64,000 nt of DNA from Athripsodes cinereus (taxonomy: Eukaryota; Arthropoda; Insecta; Trichoptera; Leptoceridae): contig OX388320.1 in assembly GCA_947579605.1 (NCBI GenBank), positions 5,456,001-5,520,000 on the forward strand. Direction: 5' to 3'. Position 1 is the first letter of the stretch. Each line of letters opens with the position of its first letter. A program made the translations under genes and the position numbers. Shown one piece after another: positions 34,320 through 45,454 of this stretch. The notes under the pieces were generated by a model, which searched no databases, was not told the DNA's origin, and was given only the letters and a program-made list of their open reading frames with translations.

Positions 34320-35600
34320 TACCTAACTAATATAAGTTCATATGGTGAACATTACACAATGCCAAATATTATTAGAATTCTCGTAGTAATAATAATAATT
34401 TATATAGTATAGTATAGTAATAATAATAACTTCATTTAAAGGCAATATTTTCCTCAAATAGCAATACTTAAGGAGTATAGTTAGGAGGACGTATGTTTGA
34501 TGCGTTTTTCAAGATCTTCCCATAACAATATTGTTTTGGGCAAACCAATTTATTTAATTCGAAGCTTGATTAAAATTACAGTTTTTTTCGCGTATATGCT
34601 TTTCTTGTTTTTATATTTCCCGTTTTATATTTGATTATGTGTGATAATTTATATACTTATATATACATATATATTTATTATAAAAAAAAAAAAAAAAAAT
34701 TGTTTTTACATTTTTATATTTGCTGATAATTTTACGTTTTTATATTTACTGATAATTTCTTTGATTGATAATTTATTATATCTTTGATAATTTATTTAAT
34801 TCTAAACTTGATAAAAATCACAGTTTTGTTCTTTTATATTTGTCTGTTTAATATTTCGTGTTTTTACGTTTGATTATATGTGTGATTTCAATTTTGTTTG
34901 CTGTGGAGTTTGTTTTTGTTGCAGTAAAAATGAGATGAAATACTTGAATATGTAGTTTTATCTTTGCATGTTGACAGCTTTTTTTCGTGGTTTATAAAAG
35001 TATTCCCAGAATATAATTTAGCTTTATTTCTTTTCCGATTTTACTTTTATTTTATGTATTGATTGTTTCTCTAGAAATGAATTGTTTTATATGTGTGTGT
35101 GTGTTATTTTTATTCTTGATTTTGTGGTATATTGTGATTCTGATTTTAATTTTTGATTGTTTTTAAAAGAATTAGTAATTGGATTTAATTTGAGATTTTA
35201 TTACTTTGTCTAAAAGCATTGGCTTGCACCACAGTGCGTGTACTGCGACTCATTGAGTAATATTATTATTGTTGCATGGATGGGTACATGCCTATGTAGT
35301 TGTGTATGGTTTGTATTCTGCAGGTGGATGCAGCATGATTATTATATACCTATGTACATTATATTATTGATGACCAAATGCCTTTATGATTATATGCAGC
35401 TTATAAATGTATTGTGGTTGTGTAGGTGCGTATTAATGTATATATACTTAGAGCTATTTTTAATTTAACCGAATGATGTCTAAAATTATGTAATTCTGTT
35501 TCTATCGGATTATTATTGGTTTTGTTATGTTATGGTGTGATTTGTTATATTTAATATTGAATTGTATACATTTTTTGATGTTGGAAGAATTTGAAGTTGT
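34320..35600. other. very AT-rich DNA, nothing recognised
   Basis: T-rich on the plus strand with several poly-A/T runs. No ORF with recognisable motifs. Confidence 0.5.
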
Positions 35601-35606
35601 TGACTT

Positions 35607-35662
35607 ATCATGTATTGTAAAAGGCAAATGCCGTCTATTGTCCAAATAAATAAATAAATAAT
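35607..35662 (+). mobile_element. retroposon 3' end, AATA tail
   Basis: TGTAAAAGGCAAATGCCGTC, with a GGC-AAAT-GCC mini-hairpin, then CAAATAAATAAATAAATA. Similar to 12690-12745. Confidence 0.5.
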
Positions 35663-35714
35663 AACAACTAAACAACTTTTTTAAGATGCGCCATTTTGTG
35701 TGAGAAACCACCGC

Positions 35715-35880
35715 AAAGGCCTATTCAAGAATCATAACACCTCCTGAACAATAGGGTTTCTAACCTCGCCTTGAACACCTCCACACTCTCCAGAGTTCGC
35801 AAATCATAGGGAATTTTGTTCCACAGCAACGGACCAGCCACACAGAAGGCACGCTCAACACAGTTGTGTGTTTGTTATGC
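35715..35880 (-). mobile_element. LINE-D C-terminal coding fragment
   Basis: On the minus strand: AGPLLWNKIPYDLRTLES, a VEVF block and then a LLFRRCYDS-like end. The region before it reads as an AFC-VAG motif. This is the cleanest of the three LINE-D copies (others at 12840 and 50622). Typical CR1/L2/Jockey-type C-terminus. Confidence 0.75.
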
Positions 35881-36340
35881 AATTTAGATTTTAATTTATT
35901 ATGAACATTTAGTACAGAAAGCAAAATAAGTTCGTATCTTTTCCATTGGAAATAATTTTTTTATACTTTTTATACGTCTTACATCTATTCACTTTTTACC
36001 TACCGTCGTGTAAAAGTGAACATTCGTACAGTTGTAATTTGAAAAGTAAAGTGTCTAGGGTAATGGCTTGGAAAAGATAACAGATCTTGAAAATTAAGAA
36101 ACAATTTATCAAAAGAGAAAAGAAAAATATATTCCTTTCTTTTTCTTTTATTTCAGTAGATTCACTCACTCGTTTTGTCATTATTTCGTGGTTTTTATTG
36201 TAGAAATGTATATCTTTGACATTCAAATAATTTTTATCTATATATCTCATATCTATACAATCACGAATCTTCCATAAACGAGATAGCCAGTGGACCATAT
36301 ATGTATGCTTATAGCAAACATAGCCCTTGACTTGAATATT

Positions 36341-36410
36341 CACCCTTGAAGTAAATTTATTCCACAAAACGGCGCACTATAAATTGTTTAGTTATTATTA
36401 TTATTATATG
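36341..36410 (+). mobile_element. LINE-C 3' end with (ATT)n tail
   Basis: CACCCTTGAAGTAAATTTAT, CCACAAAACGGCGCACTATA and a short ATT repeat. The 5' side of the hairpin has lost its GCG. Confidence 0.7.
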
Positions 36411-36549
36411 GATCATCTTCTGTGTATCATAATGAAATGATACATTTAGGATGGGTCATCTTGAAAATAATGTTGTTTGAGCTCCTAAATGTACAGTATT
36501 TGCCTCTGTAATCTCTGCCTACCCCAAATAGGATACAGCGATTGATGTT

Positions 36550-37745
36550 TTTAAAGTAAAAAAAATATTTATACTATTTCTCTATATTATCACGGTATGT
36601 CTTACAACTAGGGTACTCAGCAGATTAACTGTTGTAATAATTATGAAAGTTATCCTCTTGAAGTCAATAAAGAGTAAACTTAAAAGGTGTGTGGCATACA
36701 TTATCGCTGAATGTAAGATGTTGAAGATTCTATTTCTATGTGACGTTTTCAGTTTTTTTTTTTTAAATCTCAAACTTTCATATAAACAACGTAATATTGT
36801 ATTTTTCTATCTTAACTTTCTCTCTTATTTCTCTATATCGATCTCTAATGTACATAAGTATCTATAACCTTTACGACTCTCGTCTTTCTCATGAACGCGA
36901 CAATATAAAATGATTAAGAGCTTAATGAAATAATAAAAACAGCCTAATTTAAAGCACAAAGTTTGTTAGGTATCTACCTTATAGTTAGTACCTTGACTTT
37001 CCGAAAAGCTATCAAAAAGTTTTCCAACGGTTCCATTAATGCTTCATTTCACTTCAATTTAAATTTTCAGACATTAATAATAGGTGATAATATGAATTTT
37101 CAAATTTGTTATTATTAAAATAAATGACAGAATTTAAAATGAAAGTCATCTCCCTTCATTGGAGATGGGTTTGTTGTAATACTACCCTTAATTAAACCTA
37201 GTATGTGTATCACTGAGAGGCTGATTATTATAAAGTTATAAAAAAATCAAAAGCTAAACGGTAAAAGTAAGCTTATTTATTTGACCATAAGTATTAATTG
37301 ATTGACACTTTTTTTATATATCTAAATATTTTTGTCTTATTAGAAATATTTATTAATATTTTAAAACTGGTAGGGAAACTTTGTTCCGCTTCGCATTAGC
37401 ATGACTACAAGAACATCTTGAAAGTTTTATCCTTTGTTAAAACGTTTTAAAACTTGCGACACAGTTTTTTCTTAATAACTATTAAAAATATCATACCGAT
37501 GACAATACGTATTTTCTAAAAGCATTTTTTAACGCTCCGTGACATGCGTGAACGAATATCCTTAACTATTTATTTTACATCTTTTCCCTAGAAATCTGAA
37601 CACTTTGAGAATATCATTCACATACGTATGTAGCTTTAATTAGTAGTGTAATCAAAATTAAAAAATATTTGTTTATTGTTATTTGTTATGGAGAAAAAAA
37701 TTAATCAGTATTGTTTCTGAGTAACAACCGACAACTTTTTGACCC
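36550..37745. other. AT-rich DNA, nothing recognised
   Basis: No motif-bearing ORF. A 40-bp scrap at about 36495 (CTCTGCCTACCCCAAATAGG) matches the RTE 3' hairpin region. Confidence 0.5.
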
Positions 37746-37752
37746 TAAAATA

Positions 37753-37925
37753 TGAGTTCATCGGTAGCCTGAAGGTAGAGTCTCAACCTCATGCGAAAGT
37801 GGTGCTCAATTCGATCTCAGATGCTGGCAAACTCCTCTTTCACGACACCATCTTTTAGCTTACTGTGAAAAGTGAATTAAGTTGTATTTGGGTTTATAAC
37901 AAAAATAAGTACCTATATTATAATA
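37753..37925 (+). mobile_element. tRNA-like SINE (tSINE-1), copy c
   Basis: GAGTTCATCGGTAGCCTGAA, AGGTAGAGTCTCAACC, a degraded B box (CAATTCGATCTCAG), then CTTTCACGACACC and AGTTGTATTTGGGTTTATAA. Confidence 0.75.
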
Positions 37926-37948
37926 AAATACATCCGGTCATCTTCAAT

Positions 37949-38040
37949 GGGTTAGTTGGAATATATCGCGCTTCTGCGATGAACTCGCCCATTGCACAAA
38001 GGTTCAGCAGTAATGTTGTCATGTTTATTTTTCTATTGTA
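37949..38040 (+). mobile_element. LINE 3' tail (tail-H family), copy 2
   Basis: GGGTTAGTTGGAATATATCG with hairpin ATCGC-GCTTCT-GCGAT (37965-37980), then GAACTCGCCCATTGCACAA. Same family as 23210, 45544, 53662 and 61345. Confidence 0.6.
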
Positions 38041-38067
38041 GGTATATTATTTTTGTGCAATATTTTT

Positions 38068-38330
38068 TTTTTATTATCTACTATCTACTATACTATACCC
38101 TCACGCCGTATCCCAAGTGGGGTAGGCAGAAAGAACGGAACGCCAAACAGATCTATCTTTACACACTTCCTTCGCTTCCTCCACATTCATACAGTTTCTC
38201 ATACACGCACGTCGATTCCTCTTACTCAACACGCGGCCGTCCTTGAGAATTTGATCCACGTGATCAAGCCACGTGGTTCTCGGACGTTCGCGCTTCCTCA
38301 CACCCTTTCTTTCAGACAAGTTTTTATTAT
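38068..38330 (-). mobile_element. RTE-B LINE, 243-bp 5'-truncated copy with TSD
   Basis: The element spans 38078-38320 with TTTTTATTAT at both ends (38068-38077 and 38321-38330). The minus strand encodes RTTWLDHVDQILKDGRVLS and CMRNCMNVEEAKEVCKDR and ends LSAYPTWDTA, then a TATAG tail. About 97% like the larger copy at 39718-41407 by eye. Confidence 0.88.
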
Positions 38331-38334
38331 TTTC

Positions 38335-39120
38335 TCCCAAAAATTATGTTACGATCATAATTCGATGTAAAATCAGAATAATTTCAATTATTATATTAAT
38401 TAATTGATGATTATCATTTTTGAAACACCTGAATCTAATCAACTTTATATTTTTACTTATGAATTTAGTACCTTCATTCTAAAGAACGTCAAACTTTTAT
38501 CTAAAAATATATACCTATGTTTATCGCTCTATACCAGCTATTGTGAGGATCAACATAAAAAATAATTAAAACAACCGTAGATATAATATCATGAAGTGTT
38601 AAGTACAAATACCGAAGCTCCATAATGAAATTACTGTTTCCAAAATATCTCTTATATATATTATGTATACTTATACAACAGGGAAGATTGTTGGTTTACA
38701 AATGTTTTACTAACTATGCGTATGCTTCATAAGGGTAGAATACAATATTCTAATACAAAGTCTTTATACCTTCTATTTGATGGGAGATACTGATGTATTA
38801 AAATTGCAAAGTTTTCAGTAAACAACTTTGTAAGCTTTCGACGTCATGAAAAGAAGATTGTTTGGAAATTAAGCTTTGTCATGTTCCATATAAAAGTTAT
38901 ATCATTTGAAAGTTTTCTACCCTTATTTGACTTTGAAACTTACCATTATGGTATCACTCAAAAGTGGGTAGTAAGAAAATTGACTGCATGCAATAAACAT
39001 AGAGGTCGTCTTTCCTATTCCAATATAAATAATATTTACAGGATTGGTTGCTGAATGAAAGATGTTGAATATCTTATGTGTGATATATTATGTGTGATAT
39101 ATTGTGTGATATATAAGCCA
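38335..39120. other. AT-rich DNA, nothing recognised
   Basis: A short ATATTATGTGTG direct repeat at about 39070-39115; otherwise nothing. Confidence 0.45.
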
Positions 39121-39126
39121 AGGAGC

Positions 39127-39316
39127 ACACGGCAAAGAACAGACCCTCTATCTAGACAAACTGCACTTGGCTATCGACTACAATTTTACGAATTTTACGA
39201 CAATAACCGCAACAATAATGCATAATTACACGGTACATTGTAGGTAAATTGTCGAAGTTTGCCAGTAGTCGATCGACAAGTGCAGTTTGTCTACGGTCTC
39301 CCACTTTTTGTGTATG
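39127..39316. mobile_element. MITE-like inverted repeat
   Basis: AGACAAACTGCACTTG and ATCGACTAC on the left are repeated in inverted form on the right (GTAGTCGAT, CAAGTGCAGTTTGTCT), about 28 bp with three mismatches. Weaker pairing continues outwards. No ORF. Confidence 0.65.
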
Positions 39317-39389
39317 TTTTCAATTGCCCTGTATAGCTATCAGGCGTTCGATACATTAACATCTGTTAGTCTTAGAGTATCCTTTAAAA

Positions 39390-39568
39390 GGCATAGATAT
39401 TCATAAAACATTGCATGTAATCACATATGTAAAATATCTTCCAAACATCAGTGATGACGTATGCTATCCATCATGAATATCTTAGCTTTTTCTGGCATGG
39501 AGAGGATGACCTGCATGTTGATAACATGTAGGCCTCTATAGCCCCGTGATGGTATGGATGAATATTTT
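39390..39568 (+). mobile_element. R-SINE, decayed copy
   Basis: CATCATGAATATCTTAGC, GGCATGGAGAGGATGACC, TGCATGTTGATAACATGTAG and CCCCGTGATGGTATGGATGA follow the R-SINE order in sense orientation. Confidence 0.6.
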
Positions 39569-39705
39569 CTGCTTTGTTAAAATTGTAATAAGTGGGTAAT
39601 TTAATATTCGCCCATAAAAAACACTTTGTATAAAAAAAACCTCTTTAACATTCTGATCGTTTACAGCTGTTTGCCTTCTCAGAAATTGGTGGCAGTGTTT
39701 TGATA

Positions 39706-41419
39706 TGAAAAATAATACTATACTATACTATACTATACTATACCCTCACGCCGTGTCCCAAGTGGGGTAGGCAGAGAGAACGGAACGCCAAACAGATCTA
39801 TCTTTACACACTTCCTTCGCTTCCTCCACATTCATACAGTTCCTCATACACGCACGTCGGTTCCTCTTACTCAACACGCGGCCATCCTTGAGAATTTGAT
39901 CCACGTGATCAAGCCACGTGGTTCTCGGACGCCCGCGTTTCCTCACACCCTTTCTTTCAGATAAGTATATCCTCTTTGTCATTCTTTCCTCTTTCATTCG
40001 TTCCACATGACCAAACCATCTCAATTTATTTACACGCATTCTGTCCACAACAGTCTTCTTGCATCCGCTCATTCTTCTAATATCCTCATTCTTCACTCTA
40101 TCACGCAGCGTTTTACCAACCATTCTTCTCAACGATCGCATCTCTACTGCATTTATTCCACTTTCGTCCTTCTTCAACCACGTCCATGTCTCGCTTGCAT
40201 ACGTAAGTGACGGTACCAGAATGGTATTGTGCACCAGCATTTTAGCCATGTTCGACACATTGTCATTGCTGACAATGGGTCGAAGTGCACCGTTTACTCT
40301 AGCACCGGCCACTTTCCTTCTTTCAATGTCCCTATCGCATCTTCCATCCCTCGTAAACATACTTCCCAAATATACATACTCACTTACTTGCTCCAAACAT
40401 TCGTCACCAACTTTAATCTCGCAAATCGTTTTTTCATTCTCTCTTTCAAAAACAAGAACTTTCGTCTTCATAACGTTCATTTTCAAACCATTCAAATTGC
40501 AACTATCATACACACACGTAACAATCTCTTGTAAGTCCCTTTCACTCTCAGCCATTAACACCAAATCATCTGCGTACATCAATGCATTCACCCGAAACCC
40601 ATTCAGCTCGACACCAACATCCATCTCTTTCACAGGTCGCATACAGTAGTCGAAGAATAGGTTGAACAGCCACGGAGACATGACACAACCTTGCTTCACT
40701 CCTTTGGTGAGGACAAACCACTCCGAGAGAGTGTTATTTACCCTCACGCAAGCGGAGCTTCCCACGTAAAGTGAAGATATTGCGCGGATCAACCGGCTGC
40801 TCACCCCATACTCCGACAACACGCGCCACAACCTTTCCCGGTCCACTCGATCATATGCTTTCTCCAGATCCACGAACGCACAAAAAAGCCTCTGGTGTTT
40901 ACCCAGAAACTTCTCTATAACCATTCGCAGGGAGAAGATCTGATCGGTGCACCCTCTGCCATTCAAAAAAGCTCCTTGCGCATCCCATATCTTACACTCA
41001 GTTATCTTTCGTACTCTCTCAATCAAAATTCTACCATACAGTTTCCCTATTGAGCTCAGCAAGCTAATAGCCCGATAACTCCCGCATTCAAGCCTAGAGC
41101 CTTTCCCTTTGTACAGGGGGCAGATGATAGCCCTCTTCCAATCCTCTGGTGTAAACACCTTCTCTCCAACAATCGTTGAAAAGCTCCAAACACCACGCGA
41201 GAGCCCCCGGTCCACCAGACTTGATGAGCTCAACGGCAACACAATCATACCCTACAGCTTTACCGCACTTCGCTTTTTTTAATGCATTCAAAATCTCATT
41301 CATGTCTATCATATCGTTTTCATTCACACTGCTTTCACTGTCGTCATACTCATTTGCATTTGTACCATCACATTCAAACAGATCTTCGAAATATTCCTTC
41401 CATCATCTGAAAAATAATA
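39706..41419 (-). mobile_element. RTE-B LINE, 1690-bp copy with 12-bp TSD
   Basis: The element spans 39718-41407 and is bounded by TGAAAAATAATA at 39706-39717 and 41408-41419. The 3' end (low coordinates) carries five TATAC/GTATA tail units. The 5' end is truncated upstream of the RT, so the endonuclease domain is missing. The TSD is perfect and the coding region nearly clean, so the insertion is fairly recent. Confidence 0.93.
39746..41400 (-). pseudogene. RTE-B reverse transcriptase, one frameshift
   Basis: Most of the RT is open in the 500-codon frame 39746-41248. The catalytic Asp sits in FCAFVDLEKAYDR (122-134), then GVKQGCVMSPWLF (183-195) and the YADD box at 225-228. The later domain has YASETWTW, RWFGHVERM and KRGRPRTTW. 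Upstream, WKEYFEDLFECDG and LIKSGGPGAL continue in another frame (41094-41327), joined by a one-base indel at about 41150-41160 in the EG/VFTPEDW region. The first ~29 residues of the long frame are therefore out-of-frame LINE DNA. The endonuclease domain is missing, so it cannot move by itself. Confidence 0.92.
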
Positions 41420-41747
41420 ATATACAAATATTGAACAATGTCTAGACAATTTATCAATTTGCAGCATAAATTCTAAATATTTGTTTCTTAAAACGTTCAA
41501 TGTCCTTAAATTGAAAACTATATCTCCCATACCCGGATATCTTAGAAGTCGGGGGGTTTCTATTTATTTCTCTCTTCTAAGAAAAAACTTTTGTCGACTG
41601 GTCACAGGGGGTAGGCATAAGTCTTACCACTTACCAGAAATGTCTTAGTATTGAGAAAAAAAGCAAAAGTTATATGCGATAAACCTTCCGATAAAAAATC
41701 TCAAATTACTAAACATAATATAACTATTTCTATCTGTTTTCACAATT

Positions 41748-41895
41748 ACGGCATATCCCACAAGTTGGGTAACCAGCAGATTAACTACATTTAATAATCT
41801 TCTATGCTTTATCCTTCGTGTTGACTACCATTAAAAGATTAAGACATTCATGATGGGTAGCATACCTCATCGCTGAAGTGCCTTTCACAGTAGGT
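41748..41895 (-). mobile_element. R-SINE copy with 5' body missing
   Basis: On the plus strand CACGGCATATCCCACAAGTT, GGGTAACCAGCAGATTAACT and GACATTCATGATGGGTAGCA, CCTCATCGCTGAAG. The head with the CCTTTTACAGG block is only partly visible. Confidence 0.65.
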
Positions 41896-42090
41896 ACACA
41901 CGAAAAATTAAAGAAAATAGTTGGAAACCTATTTTTGGCTCCATGTAACATAAATATTTCCTTTTGCAAATTTACTACATAAACATTCTTCAAATTATTC
42001 TTAAATAAAACGCTTATTTTGTATTTCCTTTAGTCACGAGTCGGCTTTTAAGAGCTTCTGCTCTCAGTCACAGTAGAAGTCCTAAATATA

Positions 42091-42430
42091 TGTTTTATTT
42101 ACGAATAATTTATCATGAACTTTCACCAAGAGCCGTCGGTCGAAAATATCGACTTTTTATGTTTTATAAACGAATAATTTATCATGAACTTTCACCAAGA
42201 GCTGTCGGTCGAAAATATCGACTTATTATGTTTTATTAACGAATAATTTATCATGAACTTTCACCAAGAGCCGTCGGTCGAAACTATCGACTTATTATGT
42301 TTCATTAACGAATAATTTATCATGAACTTTCACCAAGAGCCGTCGGTCGAAAATATCGACTTTTTATGTTTTATTAACGAATAATTTATCATGAACTTTC
42401 ACCAAGAGCCGTCGGTCGAAAATATCGACT
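42091..42430 (+). repeat. 69-bp tandem repeat, five units
   Basis: ACGAATAATTTATCATGAAC starts at 42101, 42170, 42239, 42308 and 42377, an exact 69-bp period. Each unit has CACCAAGAGCCGTCGG and a small hairpin GTCGA-AAATA-TCGAC (one unit has ACTA in the loop). Units differ by only a few bases, so the array is young or homogenised. No spacers, so not CRISPR-like. Confidence 0.93.
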
Positions 42431-42989
42431 ATTTACATTCTTTGACTAACGTATTATAAAAAATATTTAATTCCTTAGCTGAGATATTATAAAAGTAGGT
42501 TTTTTTTCTTTCTTGGAAATATTCTTTATAAGAATAGGTACAAATTTTCACTTTCATGTTATTGTTTTTTATTCAAATATTTTAGATGTATTGGTAGATA
42601 CATATAGAAGGGTCTTCAGTAATTTGATTCTGCCCTCAGGGTATTGGGAACCGCTGATATATCAGTATACACCTACCCAAAGTACAATAATAAATTGACA
42701 AATATCAGAGGTTTCCAACATTTTTAATATACCACGCCAAACAGATTAATGTTTTTTTTGTGGTTGAAAAAAAATCTCAGATAATATTTCACAAAACGTA
42801 TTAAATGAGAATCTGTCAAATATTTGTGTCCGTTTGTACGTTTATATGTGCTTCATAGATAATATCGTTATTAGAAAAATTAGAGATAAAATAATATTCT
42901 CTGTACGAGGTCTCATCCTTAGGACAGGTTTTAGGAATTGAATGATAATTAATTATATTGTTCTACATAAATGTTGTGAAATAAAACAA

Positions 42990-43440
42990 CAATTTTATTT
43001 TGTTTATTAATTTATTATTTACTTTATTCTTCTTGCACATCATCATTTACATAACAAAATCAACAAATTAGTTTACATAATAAAAAAATGTGATGATATG
43101 CAGTGACAAGATAGTGATATAGAATATATACAATATATTGGCGACCGGTATGGCCCGGAGGCTAACGCACTTGCCTTTGAGTCACGAGGTCCCGGGTTCG
43201 ATTCCCGGCCAGGGCAAAATGAAGAATGACCTTTTTCAGATTGTCCTGGGTCTGGGTGTTACATGTATGTATATGTGTTTAGTGCATTGTATATGTGTAT
43301 CGCCGTGTTAGTACCCATAATACAAGATTCATATCTTAGTTTGGGACTAGCTCGGTCTGTGTGAATTGTCTACACGTGTTATGTTATGTTATGTTATATA
43401 GTGATTTCTTCCATCTAACCACGAATTAAATTTATGGAAT
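42990..43440 (-). mobile_element. LINE-C 3' end split by a SINE
   Basis: The two outer parts (about 42990-43130 and 43408-43440) match the reverse complement of 46815-46930: CTTCTTGCACATCATCAT, ATATGCAGTGACAAGATAGT and GTGATTTCTTCCATCTAACC. Between them lies the SINE at 43139-43400. Confidence 0.65.
43139..43400 (+). mobile_element. tRNA-derived SINE (tSINE-2)
   Basis: The head has an A box (TGGCCCGGAGGCTAACGCAC) and a perfect B box (GGGTTCGATTCCC) about 30 bp later, closely tRNA-like. A body with GACTAGCTCGGTCTGTGTG follows, then a (GTTAT)n tail. ATATAG flanks both sides, a weak TSD. It interrupts a LINE-C tail, so it is younger than that copy. Unlike tSINE-1 its boxes are intact. Confidence 0.8.
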
Positions 43441-43527
43441 AAATTACTATATAAAGGCGGGGATATAAAACCATGTTATTATCTTCATGTATAATGTCCA
43501 GGAGTTGTTTTCGTTAAAAGTTTTTAT

Positions 43528-43567
43528 TATAAGCAAATGTTTTTTCAAAAAAACATTTGCTTATAAT
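43528..43567. repeat. 19-bp palindrome
   Basis: TTATAAGCAAATGTTTTTT, one base, then the exact complement. It lies in AT-rich DNA and could be a foldback end or a recombination scar. Confidence 0.75.
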
Positions 43568-43574
43568 GCTTATA

Positions 43575-44130
43575 AACCAGAGAACTTTGCAAAAAATAAA
43601 TAACCCATTTAAGTATATCAAACTATGATAGAACTTGAATAGGAACTGTCAAATCAAATTGAATCATGCTGTTGGCATTTTGTAAATGATTTCGTCCAAT
43701 TATTGCCATTTCTCAGGAGTGTACATTTGTACTTCCTTAAAATATTTATTTGTCAATTTAATGTCTATTTCTTGAGCGATGTCGGGTAAGATTACCAGTA
43801 ATAAATAACTCGCAGTTTATTCTTTGTCAACTCGAATATATCATTTGACCCTGCTTCAGTATACAATAAATGAAAAAAATATGAATGAAAACCTTTCAAA
43901 ACAAATAATAACGTTTTTATTTTTAGATCTTTTTTCCAAGTACCCACCACATTTTTCATTGAAGATTTCAGAGCAAACTACACTCCGAGTTTTTTAGTCT
44001 TATAAAATATTACTTTATCTGCTTATTGTATCCGCTTTCATCCCTTTTCATATTTTTTCTATTTCTTTATTTATTTATTTATTTACCATCACCAGAACAA
44101 AATATACAAACTGATTAGGCATTTATCAAG
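43575..44130. other. AT-rich DNA, nothing recognised
   Basis: Ends in an ATTTATTTATTTATTT patch at about 44070, probably an inverted retroposon tail. Confidence 0.45.
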
Positions 44131-44289
44131 TTATAGTGAGTTACAATACATTGGAACCTCACAAGAGACACACTCAAAGCATCTCCTATTTAACCATGTT
44201 CCCCCACCACATCTTCTCAGTTCTAGACGATCATTTTTAAACGCCTTATCCTCACTGACGGGCCCTGCTCCCTCTGAACGCCTACGTAG

Positions 44290-44586
44290 GTGGGCGGAGG
44301 ATCCGCAAATAAGCGATCCATTCCTAGCCAAGAACACCTTGCTGTACGAGGTGATCTAGACTATAGGACAGGGAAACCCCTGAATCGACTAAGATCTGGT
44401 GTAGGAAACTGCCGTGACAATAGAGAACCATGGGGCTTCCTACAAAACGAATCCAGAGCTTGTGACTGCGGTGCAGCACAGATCATGCCACACCTGTTGG
44501 AGTGTCCATTGTGCCCTGTCACATGCACTATGGAGGATATTTTTGACGCATCTCCACCTGCTGTGCATTTTGCACCGTACTGTTAA
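44290..44586 (+). pseudogene. LINE-E C-terminal coding fragment
   Basis: The frame contains LNRLRSGVGNCRDN, then EPWGF, a CDCGAAQIMPHLLECPL zinc-like motif and CTMEDIF. The order LNRlRtGVGrc - WG - CxCG - H - CPL is the usual C-terminus of many non-LTR retrotransposon ORFs. No RT core is upstream, and sequence 5' of about 44270 does not continue the frame. A shorter copy lies at 11262-11385. Confidence 0.8.
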
Positions 44587-44599
44587 TTAGTTTGATTGG

Positions 44600-45000
44600 T
44601 TTTTTTCTGGGTTTCTACACGATAAATAATAATAATAATACATTGAATTGGTCTGCTACGAGTTCGGATTTTCTTCCCAATTCTTCCCTATTTTCTCCAA
44701 GTGTTTGTAATTCTACGTATGTGGCACAGCTCATGTCCTTCTTCACTTGATCCGTATCGACGACTCTTAGTCAGCCTCTATCGTTTCTGGATCAAGTTAA
44801 GCTTGAATTAATGTAAATCCGACTCACAAAACATTTTTAATCCCAAGTTAAATTATTCACTTATATTTTTCTGTGGAGCACCTAACTGCATGTAATAAAC
44901 ACACATATTATGCCCTCTCCTTTCATAACAAAACCGCGTGAAATTTATAAGAAAACCATAATTTATCTGTATGGCTTAATTTATTTATTTACCCACTTGA
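44600..45000. other. AT-rich DNA, nothing recognised
   Basis: A short ATAATAATAATA run follows the LINE-E fragment at 44627-44640 and may be its microsatellite tail. Confidence 0.45.
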
Positions 45001-45060
45001 ATGTTTTGACATGCAGTTGGTCCGCTGACTACCCCACTTGTGGGTAATGCAGTGAAAGAA
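45000..45060 (+). mobile_element. R-SINE 3' end
   Basis: GCAGTTGGTCCGCTGACTAC, then CCCCACTTGTGGGTAATGC. The terminal CCCAC-TT-GTGGG hairpin is intact. Confidence 0.6.
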
Positions 45061-45454
45061 ATTAATTTGTTTTTTTTTATGACATATACAAATTCACAAA
45101 TTATCAAATGTAAAACCGTTCTATATACTTCAAAGTGAGTACAAGGAAATTCTCCCTTTTTCAGACGCGAAATAATATAATATTATTATGTACTCCTTTG
45201 TACTTATACATGTCGTTGAATATTGTAAATAATATACCACAAAGAGGATATGGAAAATATTTAAATCGTCGTTTACGCAAAAGCGTGTAAACTCGGCAGC
45301 TGAAAATTCATAACATTTTCCATATTACATGTTAAAGGTTTCAGGCATTATCAAAGAAATAAACTCATGTCTCTGGAAAAATATCCATTTCAGATTAGAA
45401 CGTAAATTTTAATAACTGAAACACGTGTTAAAATTTACGCCGTGGGTTTGCCGT

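Noticed and set aside
35996..36367. 123-codon minus-strand ORF
   Set aside because: AT-rich chance frame that overlaps a LINE-C 3' tail; no motif.
40059..40649. 196-codon plus-strand ORF
   Set aside because: It is the antisense shadow of the RTE-B reverse transcriptase.
42091..42430. Tandem array as a CRISPR array
   Set aside because: The units are contiguous without unique spacers, and the surroundings are eukaryotic.
43139..43215. tRNA gene (A and B boxes)
   Set aside because: No acceptor-stem pairing was found, and the sequence continues into a SINE body and a tandem tail.
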